Source: Candidatus Omnitrophica bacterium UBA6210
GTDB lineage: Bacteria; Omnitrophota; Gorgyraeia; Velamenicoccales; Velamenicoccaceae
DNA: 64,000 bases
Direction: 5' to 3'
Assembly (NCBI GenBank): GCA_002421805.1
Contig: DISM01000006.1
Coordinates: 222,731 to 286,730 of the forward strand
In this document: positions 43,384-51,535 of the stretch, in pieces
Numbering within the stretch: position 1 is the first letter of the stretch
Layout of the letters: every line of letters begins with the position of its first letter
Notes under the pieces: generated by a model
Told to the model about the DNA's origin: nothing
The model's input: only the letters and a program-made list of their open reading frames with translations
Databases searched by the model: none
Translations under genes and position numbers: made by a program

Positions 43384-44451
43384 ATGAGCGAACAGAAGGT
43401 GCTGGTGATCGATAGTGATGAAGCAAGCTGCGCCCTGATCAAGACGGTGCTGACCACGCGCGGCTTTCAGGTGACGGTTGCGCTGACGGCGCGTGTGGGC
43501 CTGCAGTTTTATGAACAGGATACGCCGGGCGCCGTTTTTATCGATCTCGGCCTGAAAGACCTCGACGTCCGCTACCTTGTGCGCGAATTCCATCACAGGG
43601 ATGAGGCCATGGCTATCGTCATCATGAGTTATCAGGAGACCGCCAACCTTGTCCAGGAGTCGTTGTCGCTGGGCGCCACCGATTATTTGTATAAGCCGCT
43701 GCGGTCGGAAGAGGTTTACTTCAAGGCCAAGCAGGCATTTGAGATCAGAAAATTTGTCGTCAATAACAGCCGCGCCCTCAAGGGGATCGAAGAACGCAAT
43801 ATATCGCTGCAGAAACAGAACCTGCTGCTGGCGCGGCGCATCGAAGAGAGCACGAAGAATCTGACACATCTCTATGAAGATCTTAAAGAGACGTACATGC
43901 GTACGATCAAGGCGCTGGCGCACGCCATCGACGCGCGCGACCACTATACTTTTTCCCATTCCGACAACGTGACGCGTTACGCCGAGGCGATCGCGCGGCA
44001 GATGAATGTGGATCCCACCTATATCAATGACATCAGGGATGCCTGCCAGTTGCATGACCTGGGCAAGATCGGCGTCCATGATAATGTGCTCAGCAAACCC
44101 TCCGCGCTCACAGATGATGAATTCAATCAGATCAAGCAGCATGCCGAAAAAGGCGCGCAGATCCTGGAGCCGTTGAAATTCTTGGAAGCTGTCATTACGA
44201 TCGTCAAGCACCACCACGAGCGCTGGGACGGCAAGGGCTATCCCGATGGGCTCAAGGGCGAAGAGATCCCCCTTGGCGCGCGCATCATGACGGTTGCCGA
44301 CAGTTACGATGCGATGGTCTCGGCGCGGCCCTACCGCAAAGTGGGCATGATGAAATCGGAGGCCGTCGACGAGATAAAAAAGAACAGCGGCCTGCAGTTC
44401 GACCCTAAAGTCGTCGAGGCATTTTTGAAAGTCGTCGATACATTCGCGTAA
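43384..44451 (+). CDS. response regulator with HD-GYP c-di-GMP phosphodiesterase domain
   Basis: 355 residues. REC domain with acidic pair Asp10/Asp12, phosphoacceptor Asp54 and switch Lys in DYLYKPLR; a short coiled coil; then an HD-GYP domain with HSDNVTRYA, QLHDLGKIG (HD near residue 224) and HHHERWDGKGYPDGLKGEEIP (GYP near 283). All metal ligands appear intact, so it should hydrolyse c-di-GMP under phosphorelay control. No histidine kinase is adjacent. TATAAT at 43356 may be its -10 box. Confidence 0.93.
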   Translation: MSEQKVLVIDSDEASCALIKTVLTTRGFQVTVALTARVGLQFYEQDTPGAVFIDLGLKDLDVRYLVREFHHRDEAMAIVIMSYQETANLVQESLSLGATDYLYKPLRSEEVYFKAKQAFEIRKFVVNNSRALKGIEERNISLQKQNLLLARRIEESTKNLTHLYEDLKETYMRTIKALAHAIDARDHYTFSHSDNVTRYAEAIARQMNVDPTYINDIRDACQLHDLGKIGVHDNVLSKPSALTDDEFNQIKQHAEKGAQILEPLKFLEAVITIVKHHHERWDGKGYPDGLKGEEIPLGARIMTVADSYDAMVSARPYRKVGMMKSEAVDEIKKNSGLQFDPKVVEAFLKVVDTFA

Positions 44452-44481
44452 CGGGCGGTCACGTCTTGTCAGGAGAACAAC

Positions 44482-45675
44482 ATGGCACTGTATAGCTATG
44501 TCGCAAAAGACAATCAGGGGATGAGGTTGACCGGGCTTATCGAGTCTTCGAGCGAGCAAGATGCTATCGCCACGCTGCACAAGAGGAACCTGATCGTCAT
44601 TTCCGTGAAGGAAGAGAAGGCCAGAAAGATAGCCGAAGGGGCGGTCAAACTAGACGACCTGGTTATTTTTTCGCGCCAATTGGCGACCATGGTTGAAAGC
44701 GGCATCACCCTGGTCCAGGCGTTGAGTATTTTGAGCGAGCAGGCCGAGAGCAAGACCCTTTCGGGCGTGACGCTCAAGATCAAAGAAGACATCGAAAGCG
44801 GCTCCAGCCTTTATGAGGCCTTGAATAAGCACCCGAAGATCTTTTCGAACCTCTATGTCAATATGGTGAAGGCGGGAGAGGCCTCCGGCCTGCTCGATGA
44901 GATCCTTGACCGTCTGGCCGGCTATCTGGAAAAATCGAGCGCCCTGCAGAGAAAAGTGAAGTCTTCGCTCGTCTATCCCGTCGTCGTCATTTGCATGGCG
45001 GTGTTGATCACGATCGTCCTTCTGGTCAAAGTGGTCCCCACGTTCAAAGGTATTTTCGCGTCCCTGGGAGGCACCTTGCCTTTGCCCACCCAGGTCTTGA
45101 TCCTGATCTCCGATACGCTGCGCCGTTTCTTCCCATTCGTCGTGGGAGCCTTTGTTATATTAGGTTTTGCTTTTAAAAAATACGTCGACACGCCCAGGGG
45201 GCGTTATCAACTGGATACCGCTTTGCTGCGTATGCCGTTGTTCGGGCCTCTCTTGCGCAAGGTCGTCGTCGCCAAATTTTCCCGGACGCTCTCGACGCTC
45301 GTGCGCAGCGGCGTGCCCATCCTCAACGCCCTGGAGATCGTCGGCAAAACCTCCGGTAATCTTGTCGTCGAAGAGGCGGTCATGAACGCAAGGACGTCTA
45401 TCAAGGAAGGCGAGCCCATCGCTGACCCCTTGTCCAAGAGCGGCGTTTTTCCGCCCATGGTCGTGCGCATGATCTCCGTAGGCGAGCAGACGGGGCAACT
45501 GGAGAAGATGCTGACCAAGATCGCCGATTTCTATGACGAGCAGGTGGATGCGGCGGTGTCCGGCCTGACCTCCATGATCGAACCTGTGGTGATCGGTTTT
45601 TTGGGGATCGTCATCGGCGGCATCGTCATCGCCCTCTTTATGCCCATCTTCAAGATCACTGAACTTATCCGATAG
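44482..45675 (+). CDS. pilC: type IV pilus inner membrane platform protein PilC
   Basis: GspF/PilC family, 397 residues: two repeats of the T2SSF domain, each followed by membrane segments (near 165-190, 215-230 and 370-390). ARQLATMVESGITLVQAL and FSRTLSTLVRSGVPILNAL are the paired domain signatures. It sits in the inner membrane and passes motor movement to pilin. AGGAGAACAAC precedes ATG 44482. Confidence 0.95.
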   Translation: MALYSYVAKDNQGMRLTGLIESSSEQDAIATLHKRNLIVISVKEEKARKIAEGAVKLDDLVIFSRQLATMVESGITLVQALSILSEQAESKTLSGVTLKIKEDIESGSSLYEALNKHPKIFSNLYVNMVKAGEASGLLDEILDRLAGYLEKSSALQRKVKSSLVYPVVVICMAVLITIVLLVKVVPTFKGIFASLGGTLPLPTQVLILISDTLRRFFPFVVGAFVILGFAFKKYVDTPRGRYQLDTALLRMPLFGPLLRKVVVAKFSRTLSTLVRSGVPILNALEIVGKTSGNLVVEEAVMNARTSIKEGEPIADPLSKSGVFPPMVVRMISVGEQTGQLEKMLTKIADFYDEQVDAAVSGLTSMIEPVVIGFLGIVIGGIVIALFMPIFKITELIR

Positions 45676-45744
45676 CGCGCGATACGCGTAATGATCTGCA
45701 TGTTGTTTGCGGGTTTCGGCAGCAGGCAGGCGCGTGTCTGCCCC

Positions 45745-45772
45745 TTGAATCTTAGAAAAGCGATGTTATACT
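45745..45772 (+). promoter_or_regulatory. promoter of the riboswitch transcript
   Basis: TTGAAT (45745-45750), 16-base spacer, TATACT (45767-45772). Transcription would start near 45779, right at the 5' edge of the aptamer. Confidence 0.7.
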
Positions 45773-45784
45773 TATAGTAGAAAA

Positions 45785-45920
45785 ATGGGTCGAAAGGGTA
45801 AACCATCCTGTGCCAGGGCACGGGACCTCTTCTTGTCAAGAGAGGCTCGAAAGAGTGGGGCACAAAGCTACAGGGCCTAATCGTATTTTATAAACGATGG
45901 CAGCCAGCTGCCGAAGCAAG
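45785..45920 (+). ncRNA. GEMM-type (c-di-GMP-I) riboswitch aptamer with a 40-nt insertion
   Basis: Conserved GEMM parts occur in order: AAGGGTAAACCA (family: GGGCAAACC), CTCGAAAGAGTGG with a GAAA tetraloop, GGGCACAAAGC (family: GGGACGCAAAGC), GGCCTAA, a variable hairpin ATCGT/ACGAT, then GATGGCAGCCAGCTGCCGAAG. CCTAA and ATGG form the tetraloop receptor. The G at the position that distinguishes c-di-GMP from cGAMP binding seems to be G, favouring c-di-GMP. Unusual: 40 bases (45806-45845) forming two hairpins are inserted in the P1b strand between CCA and CTC. A terminator follows. Recognition is by eye. Confidence 0.87.
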
Positions 45921-45930
45921 GCGCATGTGT

Positions 45931-45973
45931 ACCTATTCCCAGAGGATCTTGAAAGAAGGGAATAGGTTTTTTT
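45931..45973 (+). terminator. intrinsic terminator of the riboswitch
   Basis: ACCTATTCCC (45931-45940) pairs perfectly with GGGAATAGGT (45958-45967), followed by seven Ts. It begins about ten bases after the aptamer, the standard layout for transcription control. No gene lies between it and the second promoter at 46012. Confidence 0.92.
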
Positions 45974-46011
45974 ATGCCCTATCGTCAGAAAACATTATTA
46001 TAAATTTTTAT

Positions 46012-46040
46012 TGACAATAGGGAGGGGGGTGAGATAAAAT
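46012..46040 (+). promoter_or_regulatory. pilin gene promoter
   Basis: TTGACA (46012-46017), 17-base spacer, TAAAAT (46035-46040); start near 46047, leader of about 105 bases. It lies downstream of the riboswitch terminator, so pilin can be made without riboswitch read-through. Confidence 0.8.
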
Positions 46041-46151
46041 TGTTGTAACTTGTTGGCAGGCTTTACGCTTTTGAACACAGTAAGGTCTAGTTGTACCATC
46101 TTTTAGAGTTGAGCGTAGAGTTAATCCATGCCAGGAAAGGAGGAAAGAAAT

Positions 46152-46574
46152 ATGCGCTCTAGAAAAGGTTTCACGCTTGTTGAAATCATGATCGTTGTGG
46201 CCATCATCGTTCTTTTGGCTGCGATCGCGATCCCGAACCTCTTGAGGGCAAGGTTAAGCGCCAATGAGGCGACGGCGATTGCTGCGATGAGGACACTGAG
46301 CACCGCCATGGAATCATACAGGGCGGCCCAGTCTCCACCGGCCTATCCGGCTGCCTTGACGAGTCTGAACGCCTCCAATCCGCCGTACATTGATTCAGTT
46401 CTGGCGGGTGGTAACAAGTCAGGTTATACGTTTACGTTGAGCGGCGGCGGCAATACCTATGGTATCGTTGCTACGCCTCAATCGGAGAACGTAACAGGTG
46501 TCAGATCGTTCTTTGTCGATCAGTCGGGTGTTGTGAGAGTTGGCAACAGCACTTCCGGCACACCGATCGAGTAA
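46152..46574 (+). CDS. pilA: type IV pilin
   Basis: Prepilin of 140 residues. The class III leader MRSRKG is cut by prepilin peptidase before FTLVEIMIVVAIIVLLAAIAIP; the mature Glu5 needed for assembly is present (Glu11). The globular part is small, about 90 residues, with glycine- and serine-rich loops and no cysteine pair, as in pseudopilins and short pilins. AAAGGAGG lies before ATG 46152. Strong promoter, strong terminator and single-gene transcript fit a major, highly expressed pilin. Prepilin peptidase is not in the window. Confidence 0.94.
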   Translation: MRSRKGFTLVEIMIVVAIIVLLAAIAIPNLLRARLSANEATAIAAMRTLSTAMESYRAAQSPPAYPAALTSLNASNPPYIDSVLAGGNKSGYTFTLSGGGNTYGIVATPQSENVTGVRSFFVDQSGVVRVGNSTSGTPIE

Positions 46575-46583
46575 TCCACGCAT

Positions 46584-46618
46584 AAAAAAAGCGGCTGCTT
46601 CGCGCAGCCGCTTTTTTT
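46584..46618 (+). terminator. intrinsic terminator after the pilin gene
   Basis: GCGGCTGC (46591-46598) pairs with GCAGCCGC (46604-46611), flanked by seven As upstream and seven Ts downstream, so it works in both directions. Confidence 0.95.
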
Positions 46619-46695
46619 ATGCCCGCCTCGTCCAAAACCATCCTTTCTTGCCCGAAGATCGCCGACCCTTTTTATAGAAAAGTGAGTAAATTCCG

Positions 46696-46723
46696 TTGAC
46701 TTTTACGGTAATGCCATTAATAT
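46696..46723 (+). promoter_or_regulatory. promoter of pilMNOPQ
   Basis: TTGACT (46696-46701), 16-base spacer, TAATAT (46718-46723); an overlapping TATAGA lies three bases on. It lies between the pilin terminator and pilM. Confidence 0.6.
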
Positions 46724-46822
46724 AGATTTATTAATATGATGGGTTTAGGATAGAGAAACTTGTATGCCTGCCGGAAGGTTTGCCCAAGCGCCCCATCTGG
46801 TCTTGACGCAAAGAGTGATCGC

Positions 46823-47911
46823 ATGAAAATGGATTCGCAACAACTGAAGAACCAGTTTAATGAATCCTTGATGTCTGTTAGGGGTTTGTTAAAACAGGGG
46901 ATACCTGCGCCTGAGGTTGAGCGCGGCACTTGGGGGGTCGACATCGGCACGGATGCCGTCAAGGTCTGCCGTCTGGATGTGTCGAAACAGCCTTTTGTGC
47001 TTTCGGCTTACGTGATCGAAAAGGTCGATAACAAAAATTATCGCGATGCCCTAAGCCGTGTTCTTGCAAAGACCGGCGTCCTCCAGAACGGGACTTGCGT
47101 GCTTTCTGTCAGCGGCCAGGGCGCCGTCTCGCGTTACATTGAATTACCCTCCATGAACAAGGCCGAATTGGACTCTTCGATGAAATTCGAGATCGAGAAA
47201 TACGTGCCGTTTCCCCTGGCGGAGGTCGTCACGGACTATACGGTTCTCGGAGAGATGAAGGGGAAGGCCAAGACGAATATCCTGATCGCGGCCGCAAAAA
47301 ATGAACTTATTCATAAGAAATTTACCTTGGCGCAGGAACTGGGCCTGAAGGTCAAGGCGATAGACCTGGATTCCCTCGCCCTGTCGAATTTTTACACGGA
47401 GATCGTCGGGAATCCGAAAGGTTGCGCCTGCTGCGCGGTCATCAACATGGGAAAGACGTGCTGCAATATGGATATCCTTGTTGATGGTCAGCCGTTCTTG
47501 AGCCGTGATATCTTCGTCGGCGGCGACGATTTCACCAAGAAGGTCGCAGAGATGCGGGATCTTGATCTCCCGGAAGCCGAAAAATTAAAATGCGCACCGC
47601 AGGGCCGCGAAGATGAGCTCAGTTCCATCTGGGATTCCGTCTTGAGCAATCTGACGTCCGAGATCCGCGTTTCTTTGGATTATTTCGAATCGCGGGGCAG
47701 TAAGGCGGCGGACCTGGTTCTGATCACAGGAGGCGCGAGCCGTCTTTGCGGCATCAGGGAATATATGGAACACGCTTTGGCCGTGGATGTCAAATTCCTT
47801 GATTATGCGGACCGCCTCGTTTTGGGCGGCGGCATCGACCGCCAGGCGTTTGTAGCGGACAGCGACCTTCTGGCTGTTTCCCTGGGGTTGGCGTTGAGGG
47901 ATGCGGAATGA
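46823..47911 (+). CDS. pilM: type IV pilus assembly protein PilM
   Basis: Actin-fold ATPase of 362 residues that sits on the cytoplasmic side and binds the PilN N-terminus. Phosphate-1 GVDIGTDAVKVCRL, VINMGKTCCNMDIL as phosphate-2 and LITGGASRLCG as adenosine motif; SYIELP-type segment SRYIELPSMNKAEL is typical. ATG 46823 was chosen over the frame extension upstream, which covers the promoter region. The stop overlaps pilN as ATGA. Confidence 0.93.
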   Translation: MKMDSQQLKNQFNESLMSVRGLLKQGIPAPEVERGTWGVDIGTDAVKVCRLDVSKQPFVLSAYVIEKVDNKNYRDALSRVLAKTGVLQNGTCVLSVSGQGAVSRYIELPSMNKAELDSSMKFEIEKYVPFPLAEVVTDYTVLGEMKGKAKTNILIAAAKNELIHKKFTLAQELGLKVKAIDLDSLALSNFYTEIVGNPKGCACCAVINMGKTCCNMDILVDGQPFLSRDIFVGGDDFTKKVAEMRDLDLPEAEKLKCAPQGREDELSSIWDSVLSNLTSEIRVSLDYFESRGSKAADLVLITGGASRLCGIREYMEHALAVDVKFLDYADRLVLGGGIDRQAFVADSDLLAVSLGLALRDAE

Positions 47912-48465
47912 TCACGATCAATCTTCTCCCCAGACAGCTGCGTAAGACGGACAAGAAGGTCATCGTCCCGTACAAGACGTACCTGATCCTCGGTTTTGCA
48001 GGCCTTGTTCTTCTTCATCTTCTGCTTTTCGGCGTCGCCACGATGAAAAAAATACAGGTGATCGCTCTTCACGGCAGCATCAATAAGATCACCGTTTCGG
48101 CCAAGGAAGCGGCCAAGACGAAGTCGGAGATCAAGGAGTTTGAGGCGCGGACAAACACACTCAAGACTGTTTTGACCCGCCGGGTCAGCTTCACCGAGCT
48201 TTTGTCCGGGTTGAGCGACGCTGTTCCCAAAGGGCTGTGGATCGATCGTTTTTCTCTTTCGGGCCACAGCGTCATCATCCAGGGGACCGTTGTTTCCCTG
48301 ACCCAAAACGAGATGACGATCATCGGGAAATTCCTTCAGAACCTGAAGAACAACAAGACATTTTCCACGGCGTTCCCAAAGCTTGAACTTGGTTCGGTCC
48401 AGAGGCGGTCCATCAAGGCCTATGATGTCGTTGATTATGTGCTTAACGGAGAAATGAAGAAGTAG
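47908..48465 (+). CDS. pilN: type IV pilus assembly protein PilN
   Basis: 185 residues. The N-terminal MITINLLP is the conserved PilM-binding motif (INLLP). A membrane segment at about residues 28-45 leads to a periplasmic coiled coil and a small alpha/beta domain. It pairs with PilO in the inner-membrane alignment complex. A GC-rich hairpin (48469-48495) without T tract lies between it and pilO. Confidence 0.92.
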   Translation: MITINLLPRQLRKTDKKVIVPYKTYLILGFAGLVLLHLLLFGVATMKKIQVIALHGSINKITVSAKEAAKTKSEIKEFEARTNTLKTVLTRRVSFTELLSGLSDAVPKGLWIDRFSLSGHSVIIQGTVVSLTQNEMTIIGKFLQNLKNNKTFSTAFPKLELGSVQRRSIKAYDVVDYVLNGEMKK

Positions 48466-48506
48466 GTTGGTCCGGGCCCGCAAGGGGCCGGGACCTGCGG
48501 AGGAAT

Positions 48507-49118
48507 ATGAAAACACCTTCGAACGAGGAACTGTTCGCGTTCCTGAGGAACCTGAAGCATAATTCCAAGGCGATTATGGTGATCGCGGCCTGCGTGTTTC
48601 TTCTTGACGCGGCATTTCTGCTGCGTGGCCAGTTGTCGCAGGTGATACGGCTTTTTTCGGAAGCGCGGACACTGAGGAACGAATACAAGAATGACATGTT
48701 GGACGTTAAGTTCTCCGCGACATATAAGACGCGGCTGGAGACCTTGAAGACGGAAGAGGCTTTGCTTGAAAAGCAGGTCCCCCCGGAAGAGAGCGTCCCG
48801 GGACTCCTGGAGATGGTGTCGAAGTTCGCCGATGTCAGCAGCGTCAAATTGACCCGGATCAAACCGATCCCTGAGGTGCAGAACCTGGCGAATGCCGTGA
48901 CGGTTTCCATCGCCGGCAAGGGCGAAACAAAGATTTTCCGGGAAAAAATCGCTTTGTCGGCCAGGGGCGGTTTCCATCAGCTCGGCCGTTTTATTGCTTT
49001 TTTGGAAAATGCACCGAATTTTTTTGACGTCAGCTCCATTGAGATACGGACGGACGACCAGGATTACATGCACCATGTGATCACAATGGTTATTGAAGTT
49101 GCCGTGAGTAAGGGTTAA
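48507..49118 (+). CDS. pilO: type IV pilus assembly protein PilO
   Basis: 203 residues: short cytoplasmic start, membrane segment at about 22-40, coiled coil, then a ferredoxin-like periplasmic domain (QLGRFIAFLENAPNFFDVSSIEI). Sequence is weakly conserved but the order pilM-N-O-P-Q fixes it. GCGGAGG precedes ATG 48507. Confidence 0.9.
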   Translation: MKTPSNEELFAFLRNLKHNSKAIMVIAACVFLLDAAFLLRGQLSQVIRLFSEARTLRNEYKNDMLDVKFSATYKTRLETLKTEEALLEKQVPPEESVPGLLEMVSKFADVSSVKLTRIKPIPEVQNLANAVTVSIAGKGETKIFREKIALSARGGFHQLGRFIAFLENAPNFFDVSSIEIRTDDQDYMHHVITMVIEVAVSKG

Positions 49119-49121
49119 AAT

Positions 49122-49499
49122 ATGAGACATCGGCGTGTATTCTACGGATGGGCGGGCATCTGCGTTCTGGTTGTCGTTGTCCTGGCGGTGTCGGGACACC
49201 GCGTCACGGCCCAGGACCAGAAATATGCTTATACCCCGCAGGGCCGACGCGATCCCTTTGTTCCTTTGGTGTCGCCGGCCGGCTACCTCATCAATCTGGA
49301 AGAAGAGGAGGATGCGGTGATCCGGCTGGAAGGCATCATGTATGACCCTAAGGGTGATTCGATGGCCATCATTAACGGCGAACTCCTGAAGGTGGGGGAG
49401 GGCATCAATGGCGTCGTTGTCAGCAAGATAGAGCCGAACAAGATCGTTGTTGTCAAAGACAACCAGAAGATCGAGATCGAATTGAGAAGGGAGGAATAA
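49122..49499 (+). CDS. pilP: PilP-like periplasmic protein
   Basis: 125 residues with a signal peptide or anchor (about 9-30) that has no clear lipobox cysteine, unlike lipoprotein PilP of proteobacteria. GRRDPFVPL is the PilP linker motif that binds PilNO, followed by a small beta domain (LEGIMYDPKGDSMAIINGELLKVGE) which contacts the PilQ N domain. Directly followed by pilQ with no gap. Confidence 0.82.
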   Translation: MRHRRVFYGWAGICVLVVVVLAVSGHRVTAQDQKYAYTPQGRRDPFVPLVSPAGYLINLEEEEDAVIRLEGIMYDPKGDSMAIINGELLKVGEGINGVVVSKIEPNKIVVVKDNQKIEIELRREE

Positions 49500-51098
49500 A
49501 TGATACGGCCGAAATTTTTCCGGATGCTTCTGGCTGTTCTTTTTGTTTTCGCGGTTCGCAGCGCCGGGATTGCGCAAGAGCCGGAGATCATGAACCAGGA
49601 GACGCCCGGTAACCAGGAGGCTGTTGTCCAGGAGGCCGCGTCCACCGAAGCGGTCCCGTCGATCCAGATGATCGCCGCAGCTGCCGAAGAAGAACAGCCG
49701 GTGAAGAGCGATTTGATCACGCTGGATTTTAAAGAGGCCAATATCCGCGACGTCCTGAAGGTCATTTCGTATAAGAGCGGCGTGAATATCGTTGCCAGTC
49801 CCGAGGTGACGGGCACGGTGAATGTGCGCATCACCGATGTCCCCTGGGAAAAAGCCCTGGATGTCATCTTAAAGACTTACGGGTATGCGTATGACAAGCA
49901 GGGGAACATCATCATGGTGGCCCCCCTGGAAAAACTGACGGCCCAGCGGAAGATGGAACAGGATTTGGCGCAGGTCCAGCCGGTCGCAACGGAAGTTGTC
50001 ATCTTGCATTATATCGACGCCAATGATGCGCAGAAGGCTATCGAGCCGCAATTGTCGCCGCGAGGCAAGATCACAAATCTGGAGATCACAGGGCAGGCGG
50101 GCTGGGGGTTCGGCGGCGCTTTTTCGGAAAAGAGGACCCGGACAGAGGTTTCGACGAGCCGTTCCAAGACGTTGATCATTTCGGATATTCCTCCGGTCCT
50201 GGAGCGTATCAAGGAAGTCTTGAAGTCCATCGATGTCAAACCCAAGCTGATCCTGATCGAGACGCGCATTGTCGAGGTGAGCCTCGATAAACTCAGGGAT
50301 ATCGGCGTTGATATCGCGACAGGCGGGGCAGGGTCCTCGTCCAGCACGACGGTGACGACCGATTCCATTACCCAGAGCCTGAAAGCGGGCGGCCATTCCT
50401 TCGGCGGCGTCGGTGTCACGCCGGCGGCATTTGCTCCCCAGGCGACGGCTATCACGACGGCCAACACCGGCATGAATTTCGTATTTCAAAAACTCAGCGG
50501 GTCGCAGTTCGAAGTTACGATCCATGCCCTGGAGGAGAATGTGGCGGCCAATATCCTGTCGGCCCCCAGTATTCTTACTCTTGATAACCAGGAAGCGACG
50601 ATCCTTGTGGGCGAACAGTTCCCTATCATCGAGACGACGAAGAGCTCGGATACATCCACGACGGTTGATGTGTCCCTGGAGTCCTATAAAGACATCGGGA
50701 TCCAGCTCAACGTGATCCCGCAGGTCTCGGGCAAGGACCGGGATTACATTAATCTGATCGTCCATCCGGCGGTCACGGATGAAGGGACGCTGATCGAGAA
50801 CAGATATCCTCGCATCACGACCCGTGAAGCGCAGACCCAGCTGTTGATGAAATCGGGTGAAACGGTTGTCATCGGCGGTTTGATCAAGGACCAAAAAGAA
50901 GAAAGTGTGCAGGGGGTTCCTTTCTTGAGGAAGATCCCTTATATCGGAAAACTTTTTGAAAGAACGACTGTCGACACGCAGAAGATCGAGCTTTTGATTT
51001 TTATCACGGCCCATATCGTTGACGACAGGGAATTGACGGGTGAAGAACTGGCAACGCTGGAGAAGAGCCTGGGTTTCAAACAAGCCAACCAGAAGTAG
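49500..51098 (+). CDS. pilQ: type IV pilus secretin PilQ
   Basis: Outer-membrane channel for the pilus, 532 residues. Signal peptide to about residue 25, an acidic linker, an STN/N0 domain (ITLDFKEANIRDVLKVIS), N-domain and the secretin core with VIGGLIKDQKEE, GVPFLRKIPYIGKLF and LIFITAHIV. A Ser/Thr-rich insertion (SSSSTTVTTDSITQSL) interrupts the N1 region. No AMIN domain is apparent. An intrinsic terminator follows, closing the pilus operon. Confidence 0.94.
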   Translation: MIRPKFFRMLLAVLFVFAVRSAGIAQEPEIMNQETPGNQEAVVQEAASTEAVPSIQMIAAAAEEEQPVKSDLITLDFKEANIRDVLKVISYKSGVNIVASPEVTGTVNVRITDVPWEKALDVILKTYGYAYDKQGNIIMVAPLEKLTAQRKMEQDLAQVQPVATEVVILHYIDANDAQKAIEPQLSPRGKITNLEITGQAGWGFGGAFSEKRTRTEVSTSRSKTLIISDIPPVLERIKEVLKSIDVKPKLILIETRIVEVSLDKLRDIGVDIATGGAGSSSSTTVTTDSITQSLKAGGHSFGGVGVTPAAFAPQATAITTANTGMNFVFQKLSGSQFEVTIHALEENVAANILSAPSILTLDNQEATILVGEQFPIIETTKSSDTSTTVDVSLESYKDIGIQLNVIPQVSGKDRDYINLIVHPAVTDEGTLIENRYPRITTREAQTQLLMKSGETVVIGGLIKDQKEESVQGVPFLRKIPYIGKLFERTTVDTQKIELLIFITAHIVDDRELTGEELATLEKSLGFKQANQK

Positions 51099-51137
51099 TT
51101 CGCCTGTTTTTCATCAAAAATCCGATTAAAAGAGGGA

Positions 51138-51174
51138 AACCCCGCACATGGTCAGGAGGCGTGCGGGGTTTTTT
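51138..51174 (+). terminator. intrinsic terminator after pilQ
   Basis: AACCCCGCAC (51138-51147) pairs with GTGCGGGGTT (51161-51170) around a 13-base loop, followed by a T run to 51174. Confidence 0.93.
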
Positions 51175-51195
51175 GTCTTGGGGCTGGCGGAACGC

Positions 51196-51525
51196 ATGGA
51201 ACATGGGACGCAGGAAAGATACACGTATCAGTTTGATTTTGCCAAAAAGGGGCTGAGTATTTATGTCTCGCATTTGGATCTCTTGCGGCTTTTCGGCCGG
51301 GCGGCCAGACGGGCGGAACTTCCTGTAGTCCTGACGGAAGGGTTCCATCCGCGCATGAAGATCAAACTTTTCCATGCCGTCAAACTGGGCGTGGAAGCAG
51401 GTTGCGAGACAGGAGAGATTGTTCTGAAGGAACGCCGTCAGGAAGATGATGTCCGCAAAAGCTGGCAGAAGGAACTGCCGGCCGGGATCGTCATCCATCG
51501 GCTCACATTTACGAAGAACTGTTAG
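51196..51525 (+). CDS. short TIGR03936-like protein (DUF2344)
   Basis: 109 residues from ATG 51196. YTYQFDFAKKGLSIYVSHLDLLRLFGRAARRAELPVVLTEGFHPRMKI matches the start of radical-SAM-linked TIGR03936 proteins, which are usually about 200 residues, so this is a shortened form. An earlier ATG at 51148 falls in the pilQ terminator loop and is unlikely. Its stop lies just before the rng ribosome site, keeping the known TIGR03936-rng pairing. Function unknown; the usual partner is the radical SAM protein at 35779. Confidence 0.75.
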   Translation: MEHGTQERYTYQFDFAKKGLSIYVSHLDLLRLFGRAARRAELPVVLTEGFHPRMKIKLFHAVKLGVEAGCETGEIVLKERRQEDDVRKSWQKELPAGIVIHRLTFTKNC

Positions 51526-51535
51526 GAGGCATCAG

